From assembly GCA_050480705.1 (NCBI GenBank), contig JBJHAX010000024.1, positions 1 to 30,312 on the forward strand: a stretch of DNA of 30,312 nt. The letters run 5' to 3'. The notes beneath the pieces are model-generated. The model was not told the DNA's origin and did not search any database. It saw nothing but the letters and a program-made list of their open reading frames with translations. The DNA is from JBJHAX01 sp050480705 (GTDB lineage: Bacteria; Actinomycetota; Nitriliruptoria; Nitriliruptorales; Nitriliruptoraceae). The position numbers and the translations under genes are program-made. Shown here piece after piece: positions 1-7,880 of this stretch; the stretch's first letter is position 1; every line of letters starts with the position of its first letter.

Positions 1-1
1 G

Positions 2-964
2 CTCGTCACGACGCTGCTGACGCTCATCGGGATCGCGGTCGGCAACGTGCTCGTCCCCGTCGCCGTCAAGGCCTGGTTTCCCGACCGGGTGGGCCGCGTC
101 ACAGGCCTGTATTCGACGGCGGTGCTGCTCGGAACCGCCATCCCTGCTGCGGTGTCAGTGCCGATCGCGGATGCGTTCGGCGGCTGGCGCTTCGGTCTCG
201 GGGCGTGGGCACTGCCAGCAGGACTGGCGCTGGTGCCCTGGATCGTCGTGTGGCGGCGAAACGCGCTGGCGCGCGCAGACGAGGCGCGGTTGCGCGCGGC
301 AGGCCCCGACCTCGTGGTCGACCACGAGGCCGAAGCGGTGCGCGGCGAGGAGGAACGTGAAAGGATCCGCCGGATCGTCTCTGCGGTGCGTCGCAGCCCG
401 AAGTCGTGGGCGCTCATGACCTACTTCGGGATCCAGAGCCTCGAGGCCTACTCGATGATGGGGTGGCTGTCGGCGATCTTCCAGGACGCAGGCGTCGGTG
501 CAGGCCGTGCCGGGGTGCTGGTCGCGGTGACCACGGGCCTGTCCGCACCGATCGCGTTGGTCGTGCCGATGATCGCGGCCCGCCGACCGGATCAGCGCGC
601 ATGGGTGGTGGTGTTCGCCTTGGCTGCGGGCGCCGGCTACCTCGGCCTGCTCCTCGCGCCCGCACGGGCGCCGCTGCTGTGGGCGGTGTTCCTCGGGGTC
701 GGGCTGACCGCGTTCCCGCTCGCGCTGCTGCTCATCGGGTTGCGTGCCACCACGGGGCACGGCACCTCGGCGCTGTCGTCGCTGACGCAAGGGTTCGGGT
801 ATCTGCTCGCGGCGACCGGACCGGTCGTGATCGGGTTCGCCCATGACGTCACCGGCGGATGGAACGTGCCGCTGGCGATCCTGCTGGTGCTGCTCGTGCC
901 CAAGCTCATCGCGGGGCTGATGGCGGGCAGGCCCGGCGCCGTCGACGCCGAAGCGGTCGACTGA
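2..964 (+). CDS. MFS transporter, CynX/NimT-like (5'-truncated)
   Basis: C-terminal part of a major facilitator superfamily permease. The reading frame is open to the left edge, so the gene begins outside the window; the GTG at 47 is probably internal. The visible part has about nine hydrophobic helices. A short loop with AWFPDRVGRVTG resembles the conserved loop of the cyanate/nitroimidazole (CynX/NimT) branch, and a charged cytoplasmic loop of about 50 residues (near positions 250-400) separates the two six-helix bundles. The substrate cannot be read from the sequence; CynX relatives are annotated for anions or small polar solutes, often without proof. The gene is convergent with the response regulator on the opposite strand. 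Its last codons lie inside a 59-base tandem duplication, yet the reading frame ends normally at the first copy. Confidence 0.8.
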   Translation, partial: LVTTLLTLIGIAVGNVLVPVAVKAWFPDRVGRVTGLYSTAVLLGTAIPAAVSVPIADAFGGWRFGLGAWALPAGLALVPWIVVWRRNALARADEARLRAAGPDLVVDHEAEAVRGEEERERIRRIVSAVRRSPKSWALMTYFGIQSLEAYSMMGWLSAIFQDAGVGAGRAGVLVAVTTGLSAPIALVVPMIAARRPDQRAWVVVFALAAGAGYLGLLLAPARAPLLWAVFLGVGLTAFPLALLLIGLRATTGHGTSALSSLTQGFGYLLAATGPVVIGFAHDVTGGWNVPLAILLVLLVPKLIAGLMAGRPGAVDAEAVD

Positions 965-1066
965 ACCGCAGCTGCGCTCACAGCAGGTCGCGCCCTGCCG
1001 CCCACGCCGAAGCGGTCGACTGAACCGCAGCTGCGCTCACAGCAGGTCGCGCCCTGCCGCCCACGC
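945..1066. repeat. 59-base perfect tandem duplication at a gene junction
   Basis: Bases 945-1003 are repeated exactly at 1004-1062, and the match continues four more bases (acgc) to 1066, giving 63 identical bases at a 59-base offset. The unit carries the last codons and stop of the MFS gene and, on the other strand, the last codons and stop of the response regulator. Both genes keep an intact end because each uses the copy nearest to it. The shared acgc at the borders is what duplication between short direct repeats would leave. An assembly error is also possible, since the scaffold contains a gap elsewhere. Confidence 0.95.
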
Positions 1067-1690
1067 GGTCAGCTCGTGGCGGTTCGACAGCTGGAGTTTG
1101 CGCAGCACCGCAGAGACGTGCGTCTCGACCGTCTTGACGGAGATATGGAGGCGTGCGCCGATCTCGCGGTAGGTGTAGCCGCGGGCGATGTGGCGCAGCA
1201 CCTCCTTCTCACGGTTGGTGAGCTGGTCGAGCTCTGGATCCTCCAGCGAGATGTCGGCGGGCAACTCGCCGGCGAAGGCATCGAGCACGAAGCCGGCGAG
1301 CCTGGGTCCGAATACCGCGTCGCCCTGGTGGACCCTGCCGATCGCCTCGGCGAGTTCGTCCGGCTGGATCGTCTTGGTGACGTAGCCGCGCGCTCCCGCG
1401 CGGATGACCGCGATGACGTCCTCGGCGGCGTCCGAGACCGACAGGGCGAGAAAGCGCACGTCGGGATGGGTCTCGCGGACCGCGTCGATCACCGCGCGGC
1501 CGCCACCCTGGGGCATGTGGACGTCGAGCAGCACCACGTCGGGGCGCGTCGCGCGGATGCCCTGAATCGCGGTGTCGACCTCGCCGGCGTCACCGACGAT
1601 GGTGACTCGGGGACCGAGCTCGGCACGCACACCCGAACGGAACAGGGCGTGGTCGTCGACGAGAAAGACCTTCACGGCGCGGGTGCTCAC
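1037..1690 (-). CDS. NarL/LuxR-type response regulator
   Basis: A 217-residue two-component response regulator. The receiver domain (about residues 6-125) has the acidic pair D12/D13, the phospho-accepting D56 in VVLLDVHMP, and the conserved lysine in GYVTKTI. A LuxR/GerE helix-turn-helix follows (about 150-213), with LTNREKEVLRHIARG and the recognition stretch SVKTVETHVSAVLRKL. It starts at a GTG overlapping the TGA stop of the upstream sensor kinase (GTGA), so the two are translationally coupled and are surely partners. In actinobacteria this kinase-regulator pair normally sits next to a divergent PspC membrane protein, as here. A likely operator is the inverted repeat at 3029-3043; that link is inference. 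The C-terminal codons fall in the 59-base tandem duplication. Confidence 0.95.
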   Translation of the reverse strand: MSTRAVKVFLVDDHALFRSGVRAELGPRVTIVGDAGEVDTAIQGIRATRPDVVLLDVHMPQGGGRAVIDAVRETHPDVRFLALSVSDAAEDVIAVIRAGARGYVTKTIQPDELAEAIGRVHQGDAVFGPRLAGFVLDAFAGELPADISLEDPELDQLTNREKEVLRHIARGYTYREIGARLHISVKTVETHVSAVLRKLQLSNRHELTAWAAGRDLL

Positions 1691-2955
1691 GGCGACTCCT
1701 CACGTGGCCGGTGACGGCGCGGCATCGAGAGTTCGACCTCGGTGCCGTCGCCGGGTGTGCTGCGGATCGATGCTCGACCACCGTGGCGCTCGACCCGGCC
1801 GATGACCGAGTCCCGGATGCCGCGACGGTCGCCGGGGACCGTCGCAACGTCGAAGCCTCGGCCCCGGTCGCGCACGAACGCGCTGACGCGGTCCTGTTCG
1901 ACCTCTGCGAACAGGTCGATCTTCGACGCGCCGGCGTGGACGGCGGCGTTCGTCGCTGCTTCACGGACCGCTGCGAGCAGTGCGCGCACGTCGTCGTCGA
2001 CGTCGATGTCGCCCACGACGACCGGTTCGACCTCGACGGCGTGTGCGGCCTCCACGTCGTCCGCGATGCCACGCACTGCAGCAGCGAGGCTCGCGGTTGC
2101 GCCACCACGCGGCTTGGGGCCGTACAGCCAGGCGCGCAGCTCACGCTCCTGACGCCGTGCCAGACCGACCACCCGCCCGCTGTCGTCAGCCGCACGCTGG
2201 ATGAGCGCCAAGGTCTGCAGCACCGAATCGTGCAGGTGGGCGGCGAGCTCGGCGCGTTCCTCCTGCCGGATGCGTTCACGGCGTTCCGCACCGAGCTGCT
2301 GCACGAGCCGGTACAGCCAGGGACCGAACAGCAGTGCGGCTCCGGCGACGGCGGCGATCACGGCGAGGCCGAGGTCGCGCACCGCGCTCCACGCATCGTG
2401 CGCGGTGAGAAACCCCGCCGCTGCGATCGCGACGAGCACCGTGCCCGCGACCACACGAACCGGAGACACCGGCGCGCCGGCAGCCTCGCGCAGCGCCGCC
2501 GGTGACATGCGCGGGGTCGCGGCCGCCCAGCGCGCACGGTCGTCCTCGTCACCGCGGGACCACACGACCGCCGACCCCGCTGCGGCCAGCACGACCGGGA
2601 CGACGACGGCATCGCCGAACCACAGCCCGATGCCGCGCAGCAGCAGCAGCAGGCCGAGCGTGATGAGCGCGAGCGCGACCCCCTGCTGGGTCGACACCGG
2701 GCGGATCGTGGCCGGCTCGTCGTTGGTCCGCAGCGGGCTCGCGATCCACAGCAAGCCATAGAGGAGCAGGCCGAAGCCGCCCGCGAAGGTGAGCACGACG
2801 AAACCGATGCGCACCAGCATCGGATCGACGCCGAACCTGCGGCCGAGACCGCCGGCGACGCCGGCGACCACGCGTTCGTCACGGCTGCGAACGAGGCCGC
2901 GCCGCGCCTGCCGGGGCGGCGGAGGTTCAGGACGCGGTGTGGCGGTGCTGGTCAT
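1687..2955 (-). CDS. PspC-domain sensor histidine kinase
   Basis: A 422-residue membrane sensor kinase. An N-terminal PspC domain (about residues 20-75, with VVAGVAGGLGRRFGVDP and a first membrane helix) is followed by further hydrophobic segments near 90-110, 112-130, 165-185 and 190-215. The kinase core is of the NarL-partner type: the dimerisation/phosphoacceptor motif HLHDSVLQTLALI near residue 245, then a compact ATPase with the N-box EAATNAAVHAGA and the G-box DRGRGFD. The frame is open further upstream to 3243, but the ATG at 2955 gives the family-like N-terminus of a charged Pro-rich tail before PspC. It overlaps the regulator gene by four bases and diverges from the second PspC gene. 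PspC domains are known from phage-shock and cell-envelope stress responses, so an envelope-sensing role is likely; the exact stimulus is unknown. Confidence 0.92.
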   Translation of the reverse strand: MTSTATPRPEPPPPRQARRGLVRSRDERVVAGVAGGLGRRFGVDPMLVRIGFVVLTFAGGFGLLLYGLLWIASPLRTNDEPATIRPVSTQQGVALALITLGLLLLLRGIGLWFGDAVVVPVVLAAAGSAVVWSRGDEDDRARWAAATPRMSPAALREAAGAPVSPVRVVAGTVLVAIAAAGFLTAHDAWSAVRDLGLAVIAAVAGAALLFGPWLYRLVQQLGAERRERIRQEERAELAAHLHDSVLQTLALIQRAADDSGRVVGLARRQERELRAWLYGPKPRGGATASLAAAVRGIADDVEAAHAVEVEPVVVGDIDVDDDVRALLAAVREAATNAAVHAGASKIDLFAEVEQDRVSAFVRDRGRGFDVATVPGDRRGIRDSVIGRVERHGGRASIRSTPGDGTEVELSMPRRHRPREESP

Positions 2956-3028
2956 TGACAGATGGTGGCACACGACCGCGCCGGCCTCCACTCCGCACGT
3001 CCCTGGGCGAACCCGGACGTGTCGGGGT

Positions 3029-3043
3029 GACACCAGGGGTGTC
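3029..3043. promoter_or_regulatory. Perfect inverted repeat, candidate operator of the PspC regulon
   Basis: GACACC-AGG-GGTGTC is a perfect 6-base-arm inverted repeat with a 3-base spacer. It lies in the roughly 200-base region between the divergent sensor kinase (start 2955) and PspC membrane protein (start 3156). Size and symmetry suit a dimeric LuxR/NarL-type regulator, whose gene is next door. Binding is inferred from position only. No other gene was found in 2956-3155. Confidence 0.5.
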
Positions 3044-3119
3044 CCTGATGGAGCGCCGGTCGGCGATGGGCCATGCTGGCAGCACCACGACGTGACCGAT
3101 CGCCACGACGTGCCCTGAC

Positions 3120-3139
3120 GGCGCCCTGATCCGGGCGCC
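3120..3139 (+). promoter_or_regulatory. Hairpin in the PspC gene leader
   Basis: GGCGCCC and GGGCGCC form a perfect 7-base-pair stem around a 6-base loop (tgatcc), ending five bases before a GGAG ribosome binding site (3144-3147) and 16 bases before the ATG at 3156. It could limit access to that site or stabilise the message. No ligand-binding RNA family was recognised. Confidence 0.4.
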
Positions 3140-3155
3140 ACCGCGGAGAACGACG

Positions 3156-3723
3156 ATGACCGACCCTGACACGACCGGCGGCGCCTCGAGCGGCACCGGT
3201 GCGCCACCGCCCCCTCCACCGGCCGGTGCGCCGCAGCGGCCACCGCTGCGCAGACCGCGCGAAGGACGGGTGCTGGGCGGCCTCGCCGCCGGCCTCGCCC
3301 GCCATCTGGGCGTCGACGTCGCGATCGTGCGCATCCTCATCGTCCTGCTGACGCTGCTCACCCAGGGACTCGGGCTCATCGCCTACATCGTCGGGGTGCT
3401 CATCGTCCCGCAGGACGACGCCGCCGAGGACGCGACCGGCCAGGCAAGCGCACCCGACGTCGCCGAGGGACGCGACGCGAGCTTCTGGGCCGGTGTCGCA
3501 CTGCTCGTGATCGGGACCGTGTGGCTGCTCAGCGGACCGCTCGCGCCGGGCCGCGTGCTCGGGGGACTGGTCGGCGGTGACGTGCTCATCGCCCTGCTGC
3601 TCATCGCGTTCGGGCTGGCGTTGTGGCGCTCGGGTGAACGTCGAAGCGCCCCGGCCGTCCCCGTCCCGCTTGCGACATCCGTGACCCCCACGACGCCCCC
3701 GGCGTCTGCGACGAACACCGTTT
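3156..3723 (+). CDS. PspC-domain membrane protein, N-terminal part (cut by assembly gap)
   Basis: Starts at the ATG at 3156 behind a GGAG site. Residues 1-30 are Pro-rich and probably cytoplasmic. Residues about 31-90 form a PspC domain (REGRVLGGLAAGLARHLGVD followed by a long membrane helix and VLIVPQDD). Two more hydrophobic segments follow near 108-128 and 133-150, then a Thr/Ala/Pro-rich linker. The frame runs into ten Ns at 3724-3733. Read literally across the Ns it would stop at 3809 in a non-conserved frame. The six bases before the gap (ccgttt) are repeated just after it; collapsing that overlap joins this frame to the next entry without a stop. Actinobacterial PspC proteins of this type usually carry exactly the C-terminal region found there, so this is most likely the front half of one gene of about 440 codons. 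Confidence 0.8.
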
Positions 3724-3733
3724 NNNNNNNNNN
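3724..3733. other. Assembly gap (10 Ns) with 6-base overlap at its edges
   Basis: Ten Ns. The left contig ends in ccgttt and the right contig begins with ccgttt, so the contig ends probably overlap rather than being separated by unknown bases. Merging them gives one open reading frame through the junction. Confidence 0.97.
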
Positions 3734-4491
3734 CCGTTTCGACGCCCGCGACCACTGGAGCCGCGACCATGACCGAACCGAACCCGCAACCGGGCACCGC
3801 GCCGGATGACGCCGTGGCAGCGCCCGAACCGCAGTGGGAACCGCCACCGCTGCCCTCGCGCGAACGATCGCTGCTCGGGCGCATCACCATGGGCACGATG
3901 CTGGTCGTGGTCGGCATCCTGATGCTGCTGCGAACCGGCGGTGTCGCCGCGGTCAGCGCCGGACAGATCGTCGCCGCTGCACTGCTCGTCGTCGGTGTCG
4001 GCCTGCTCGTCGGCGCCTTCGTCGGCCGCGCACGCTGGCTCGTCATCGTCGGGCTGGTCCTGCTGCCCGTCGTGCTGGCCGCCGAGCTGCTGCGTCCGGT
4101 GTCGGCGTCGGTGATCCCCGAACTCGACCTGCGCGACGGCGGCGGCGACGTGACCCACGCCCCCCAGTCGACCGACGAGCTGCAGGACGAGTACCGGCTC
4201 GGCGGCGGGCGGCTCGTCGTCGACCTGCGTGAGATCGACATCGAAGCCGCGTCCGAGGTCGCCGTCCAGCTCGGAGCGGGCGAGCTGATCGTCTGGCTTC
4301 CCGACGACGTCGAGGCCAACGTCGACGCGCGCGTCGGCGTCGGCGAGCTCGCCATCGACGGGCTGTCCAGCGGCGGGTTCGGGCTTCGCCGCAGCACCGT
4401 CGTCGTCACCGGAGACGGCGCCACGCAGCTCGACCTCGACGTCCGTGTCGGCGTCGGTCAGCTCGACGTTCGATCCCCGGAGGCGACATGA
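3734..4491 (+). CDS. PspC protein C-terminal part: membrane helices plus toast-rack (LiaF-like) domain
   Basis: An ATG at 3769 could start a separate 240-residue protein, but the frame is already open from the gap edge and nothing like a ribosome binding site precedes it. The sequence has a PPLPSRERSLLGRIT loop, three hydrophobic segments (two close together, then one ending near LLPVVLAAE), and a beta-rich extracytoplasmic domain with repeated glycine motifs (DEYRLGGGRLVVDL, LGAGELIVWLPDDV, RVGVGELAI, RVGVGQLDV). This arrangement is typical of the C-terminal part of actinobacterial PspC proteins, related to LiaF/toast-rack folds in envelope-stress systems. The stop at 4489-4491 overlaps an ATG (ATGA) that opens only a 21-codon frame. 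The next gene, a small two-helix protein, starts 48 bases later. Confidence 0.82.
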
Positions 4492-4539
4492 CCTCCCGCA
4501 AGGCACACCCTGTCCCGCCTCGTGACGAACGGAGCCGCC

Positions 4540-4770
4540 GTGCAGCGCCATGATCTCGACGCCTTCTCACTCACCTTCGGCCTGCTGTTCATCGCCGTCG
4601 CAACAGTCGGACTCGTCGACCGCACAGTGCTCGCACTCGCCGATCTGCGCTGGCTGTTTCCCGCCCTGCTGGTCGTCATCGGGCTCCTGCTCGTCGTCGG
4701 ACCGTCGGTGCGGTCACGCCGCGCCGAAGCAGACGCAGCAGCAAGCGACGACAACGCGGCGTCCCGGTAG
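4540..4770 (+). CDS. Small two-helix membrane protein of the PspC cassette
   Basis: A 76-residue protein starting at the GTG at 4540, chosen because GGAG sits at 4531-4534 with a five-base spacer and because small proteins that follow PspC genes usually begin with a short charged N-terminus (here QRHDLDAFS). A GTG at 4522 in the same frame would add six residues but has no ribosome binding site. Two hydrophobic segments (about residues 8-26 and 35-55) with RWLFPALLVVIGLLLVVGP are followed by a charged Ala-rich tail. It is probably cotranscribed with the PspC gene. Its function is unknown; position suggests a part in the envelope-stress cassette. A possible -10 box (TAGCGT, 4769-4774) for purA overlaps its stop. 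Confidence 0.75.
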   Translation: MQRHDLDAFSLTFGLLFIAVATVGLVDRTVLALADLRWLFPALLVVIGLLLVVGPSVRSRRAEADAAASDDNAASR

Positions 4771-4841
4771 CGTCGGACACTGCGGTCCCTGCCGGGCCGC
4801 AGTGATCCCGTGCGCAGGATGGACACAGCGAAGGACGCCGC

Positions 4842-6161
4842 GTGCCCGCCACCATCATCGTCGGGGCCCAGTGGGGTGACGAAGGCAAGGGCAAAGCCAC
4901 CGACCTGCTGGCCGACACCACCGACCTCGTCGTGCGCTACCAGGGCGGCAACAACGCCGGACACACCGTCATCGTCGGCGACGAGGTCTTCAAGCTCCAC
5001 CTCATCCCGTCAGGCATCCTCTACCCGCACGTCACCCCGGTGATCGCCGACGGGGTCGTCATCGACCCGCAGGTGATGATCGAGGAACTCGAAGGGCTCG
5101 AAGCGCGGGGTCTGGACGCGTTCGGACGCGTCAGGATCTCCGGCAACGCCCACCTGATCATGCCGTACCACCGTGAGCTCGACCTGCTCATCGAACGGCG
5201 GCTCGGCAAGGCCAGCCTCGGCACGACCAAGCGCGGCATCGGTCCCGCCTACGCCGACAAGGCGGCGCGCATCGGCCTGCGGTTCCAGGACCTGTTCGAC
5301 GAGAAGATCTTCCGGCAGAAGCTCGAGGCGGCGCTCGTCCACAAGAACGAACAGCTCGCCAAGATCTACAACCGCCTGCCCATGGACGTCGAAGAGATCG
5401 CGCGCGAGTACCTCGGCTACGCCGAGCGGCTGCGTCCCCTGCTCGAGGACACGACCGAGCTGATCCACACGTCGCTCGAGGCGGGCCGCCACATCATTCT
5501 CGAAGGTGCACAGGGCACGCTGCTCGACCTCGACCACGGCACGTACCCGTTCGTGACGTCCTCCAACCCGGTGGCGGGCGGTGCGCTCACCGGAGCCGGA
5601 CTCGGCCCGCGCCACGTCGACCGCGTCATCGGCATCATCAAGGCGTACGTGTCGCGCGTCGGATCGGGACCGTTCCCCACCGAGCTGTTCGACGACGTCG
5701 GCGAGCGGATCTGCGACATCGGCGGGGAGTACGGGACGACGACCGGTCGGCGCCGGCGGGTCGGATGGTTCGACGGTGTGCTCGCGCGCTACGCGAACCG
5801 GGTCAACGGATTCACCGACCTGTTCCTCACCAAGCTCGACGTGCTGAGCGCGTTCGAGACGCTGCACATCGCGACCTCGTACCGCTACGACGACGTCACC
5901 TACCACCATTTCCCGCCGCACCAGTCGATCTTCCACCACGCCGAGCCCGTGTACGAACAGGTCGACGGCTGGGGCGGCGACATCTCCGGCGTCGAGCACT
6001 ACCGCGACCTTCCCGCCGAGGCGCGCGCATACGTCGACCTCATCGAGGAACAGTCGGATGCGCCGGTGACGTGGGTGTCGATCGGTCCGAAGCGTTCGCA
6101 GACGCTGGTGCGCCGTGACGTGCCGCTCGTCCCGGCAGCGGCCGTGCCCCAGGGATCGTGA
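4842..6161 (+). CDS. purA: Adenylosuccinate synthase
   Basis: Catalyses the GTP-dependent joining of IMP and aspartate to adenylosuccinate, the first committed step from IMP to AMP. At 439 residues it has the family's usual length. The GTG start gives the canonical N-terminus with the phosphate-binding GAQWGDEGKGK at about residues 8-18, which includes the catalytic Asp. GGNNAGHTV carries the catalytic His. SLGTTKRGIGPAYADK, EGAQGTLLDLDHGTYPFVTSSN and the GTP/IMP-contacting TTGRRRRVGWFD loop are all present. A GAAGGA-like site lies about 10 bases upstream. The stop overlaps the GTG start of the downstream hydrolase gene, so the two are coupled. It is the first of four purine genes in the window. 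Confidence 0.98.
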   Translation: MPATIIVGAQWGDEGKGKATDLLADTTDLVVRYQGGNNAGHTVIVGDEVFKLHLIPSGILYPHVTPVIADGVVIDPQVMIEELEGLEARGLDAFGRVRISGNAHLIMPYHRELDLLIERRLGKASLGTTKRGIGPAYADKAARIGLRFQDLFDEKIFRQKLEAALVHKNEQLAKIYNRLPMDVEEIAREYLGYAERLRPLLEDTTELIHTSLEAGRHIILEGAQGTLLDLDHGTYPFVTSSNPVAGGALTGAGLGPRHVDRVIGIIKAYVSRVGSGPFPTELFDDVGERICDIGGEYGTTTGRRRRVGWFDGVLARYANRVNGFTDLFLTKLDVLSAFETLHIATSYRYDDVTYHHFPPHQSIFHHAEPVYEQVDGWGGDISGVEHYRDLPAEARAYVDLIEEQSDAPVTWVSIGPKRSQTLVRRDVPLVPAAAVPQGS

Positions 6162-7840
6162 ACCGGCCGGGTCCACCGCCACCGTCGGGCCCGCCGGCGC
6201 CGTCAGGCCCGCCCGCACCGTCAGGCCCGCCCGCGCCGTCCGGTCCTGGCGCGCAGGCCGCGCCTGTCGTTCCGGGTGCGCGATCGCGCCGTGCACGCTG
6301 GCCGTGGATCGTCGGTGTCCTCGGTGTCGTCGCCGTCTCGACGGTCGTCGCGCTCGGCATCTGGTTTCTGGTGCTGCTGTTCGACGACGTGTACGAGCCC
6401 GGCAGGTGGGAACAGGCCAATCCTTCCGAGGTTCCGGCTGACGTCGCCGGCGTGCCCCGGCTCGACTGGCACACGTGCCCGTTCGAACGTGAGCGTGGCG
6501 CCGACGGGGTCACGTGCGCGACGCTGCACGTGCCCGAATCGCGCTACGGCGGGCAGGCGACCGGTGTGCTGTCGCTCGCGGTCGCGATCATCCCGGCGCG
6601 CGGCCCGGAGGTCCGCGACGATCCGGTGCTGTACCTGGAGGGTGGTCCGGGCGGGTCGTCGGTCGCCTGGTTCGACTTCTGGGCCGACGAAGGCTGGCCG
6701 TCGATGGACGACCGCGACCTGATCCTGCTCGATCAGCGTGGCACTGGCTACTCCACACCGTCGCTCGCCTGCCCGGAGGCCTACGAGCACGGCTACGACG
6801 ACGACATCGCCGCGCTGATGGCCTGCCACGACCGGTTGATCGGGGAAGGCCACGACCTGTCGGCGGTCTCGACGCGCGAGCACGCCGCCGACGTCGCCGA
6901 CCTGCGGGTGGCACTCGGGATCGACGAGTGGAACCTCTTCGGCGTGTCGTACGGCACGCGCGTGGCGCTGGCCGTGCTCGACCGTCACCCCGACGGGGTG
7001 CGCAGTGTCGTGCTCGACTCGGCCTATCCGCCTGAGGTCGACGGGCTGTACGACCAGAGCCACGCCGCCTACGAGGCATTCACGCGCCTGTTCGACGCCT
7101 GCGCCGCCGACGCTGCCTGCGTGGACGCCTACGGCGACCTCGCCGCGAGGCTCGACACGGCGATCGAGCAGCTCGACGCCGACCCCGCGTCGATCGACGG
7201 GACCGAACTGGCCGGCGCGGATCTCGTCCAGCTGCTGTTCCTCGGCCTGTACGACACCGGGTTCATCCCCGCCCTTCCCGGGGTGATCGCCGAGGCGGCC
7301 GACGATCCCGACAGCGCGCTCGCCGACCTGATCGGCGAGGAACTCGACGACCGGCCCGGCCACCGGTTCAGCCTGCCCGCCTACGAGGACAGCGACGGCA
7401 CCTTCTACTCCGTGGAATGCCGCGAAGAAGCGGCGATCACCGATTCCGTTGCGACCCGTGCGCGTGCCGCTGAGCTGCCCGGCCGGCTCGGTGCCGCGCT
7501 GCGGATCCACCTCGAGCACCAGTTCTCCGTGTGCGACGGCTGGCTGTCCGGTGTCGCGACGGACAACGAGAAGGCGCCGGTGCGAGCCGACGCGCCAGTG
7601 CTGCTGCTCGCCGGCGGCTACGACCCGGTCACACCGGTCTCGTGGGCCAGGCGCGCCGAGCAGCACCTGGCCGGCGCCCGCCTCGTCGAGTTCCCGGCCG
7701 CGGGGCACGCGGTTTTCACCGCGGATGCGTGTGTCGTCGAGCTGATCGAATCGTTCATCGCCACGCCCGACGCTGCCCTGGATTCGGCTTCGTGCCTGGC
7801 GCGCCTGACCGAGGTCGAGTTGGCGGTGGACGCGCCGTAG
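6158..7840 (+). CDS. Membrane-anchored alpha/beta hydrolase, TAP (tripeptidyl aminopeptidase)-like
   Basis: A 560-residue alpha/beta hydrolase of the actinobacterial SlpD/TAP type. Residues 1-45 form a Pro/Gly/Ser-rich cytoplasmic tail with three near-identical GPPAPS units. One membrane helix follows (about 49-75), then a large extracytoplasmic catalytic domain. The oxyanion region is YLEGGPGGSS, the nucleophile S264 lies in GVSYGTR, D489 in AGGYDPVTP and H517 in AAGHAVF. The TAP-like C-terminal domain has paired cysteines (VECREE, SVCDGW, ADACVV). Relatives release N-terminal peptides or hydrolyse related substrates outside the membrane; the substrate here is unknown. The GTG start overlaps the purA stop, so it is translated from the purA message despite no clear metabolic link. 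A helix-anchored rather than cleaved signal is inferred from the lack of a convincing cleavage site. Confidence 0.88.
   Translation: MNRPGPPPPSGPPAPSGPPAPSGPPAPSGPGAQAAPVVPGARSRRARWPWIVGVLGVVAVSTVVALGIWFLVLLFDDVYEPGRWEQANPSEVPADVAGVPRLDWHTCPFERERGADGVTCATLHVPESRYGGQATGVLSLAVAIIPARGPEVRDDPVLYLEGGPGGSSVAWFDFWADEGWPSMDDRDLILLDQRGTGYSTPSLACPEAYEHGYDDDIAALMACHDRLIGEGHDLSAVSTREHAADVADLRVALGIDEWNLFGVSYGTRVALAVLDRHPDGVRSVVLDSAYPPEVDGLYDQSHAAYEAFTRLFDACAADAACVDAYGDLAARLDTAIEQLDADPASIDGTELAGADLVQLLFLGLYDTGFIPALPGVIAEAADDPDSALADLIGEELDDRPGHRFSLPAYEDSDGTFYSVECREEAAITDSVATRARAAELPGRLGAALRIHLEHQFSVCDGWLSGVATDNEKAPVRADAPVLLLAGGYDPVTPVSWARRAEQHLAGARLVEFPAAGHAVFTADACVVELIESFIATPDAALDSASCLARLTEVELAVDAP
6188..6241 (+). 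repeat. 18-base coding repeat, three units
   Basis: Three imperfect 18-base units (ggcccgcc.gc.ccgtc.) encode three GPPAPS hexapeptides in the cytoplasmic tail of the hydrolase. Copy number may vary between strains, as is common for such low-complexity coding repeats. Confidence 0.8.
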
Positions 7841-7880
7841 GCGAACCTTGCGCTGTCGAGACGACGTCGAGGAGCGACGC

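Noticed and set aside
945..1066. CRISPR or multi-copy repeat array
   Set aside because: Only two copies with no spacers, spanning coding ends; it is a simple tandem duplication.
3734..3809. Reading of the PspC frame through the Ns to a stop at 3809
   Set aside because: It depends on the gap being exactly ten bases; the six-base overlap at the contig ends gives a better, conserved frame.
4488..4553. 21-codon frame at the ATGA overlap after the PspC gene
   Set aside because: No membrane segment or family pattern; the next real gene begins at 4540 in another frame with its own ribosome binding site.
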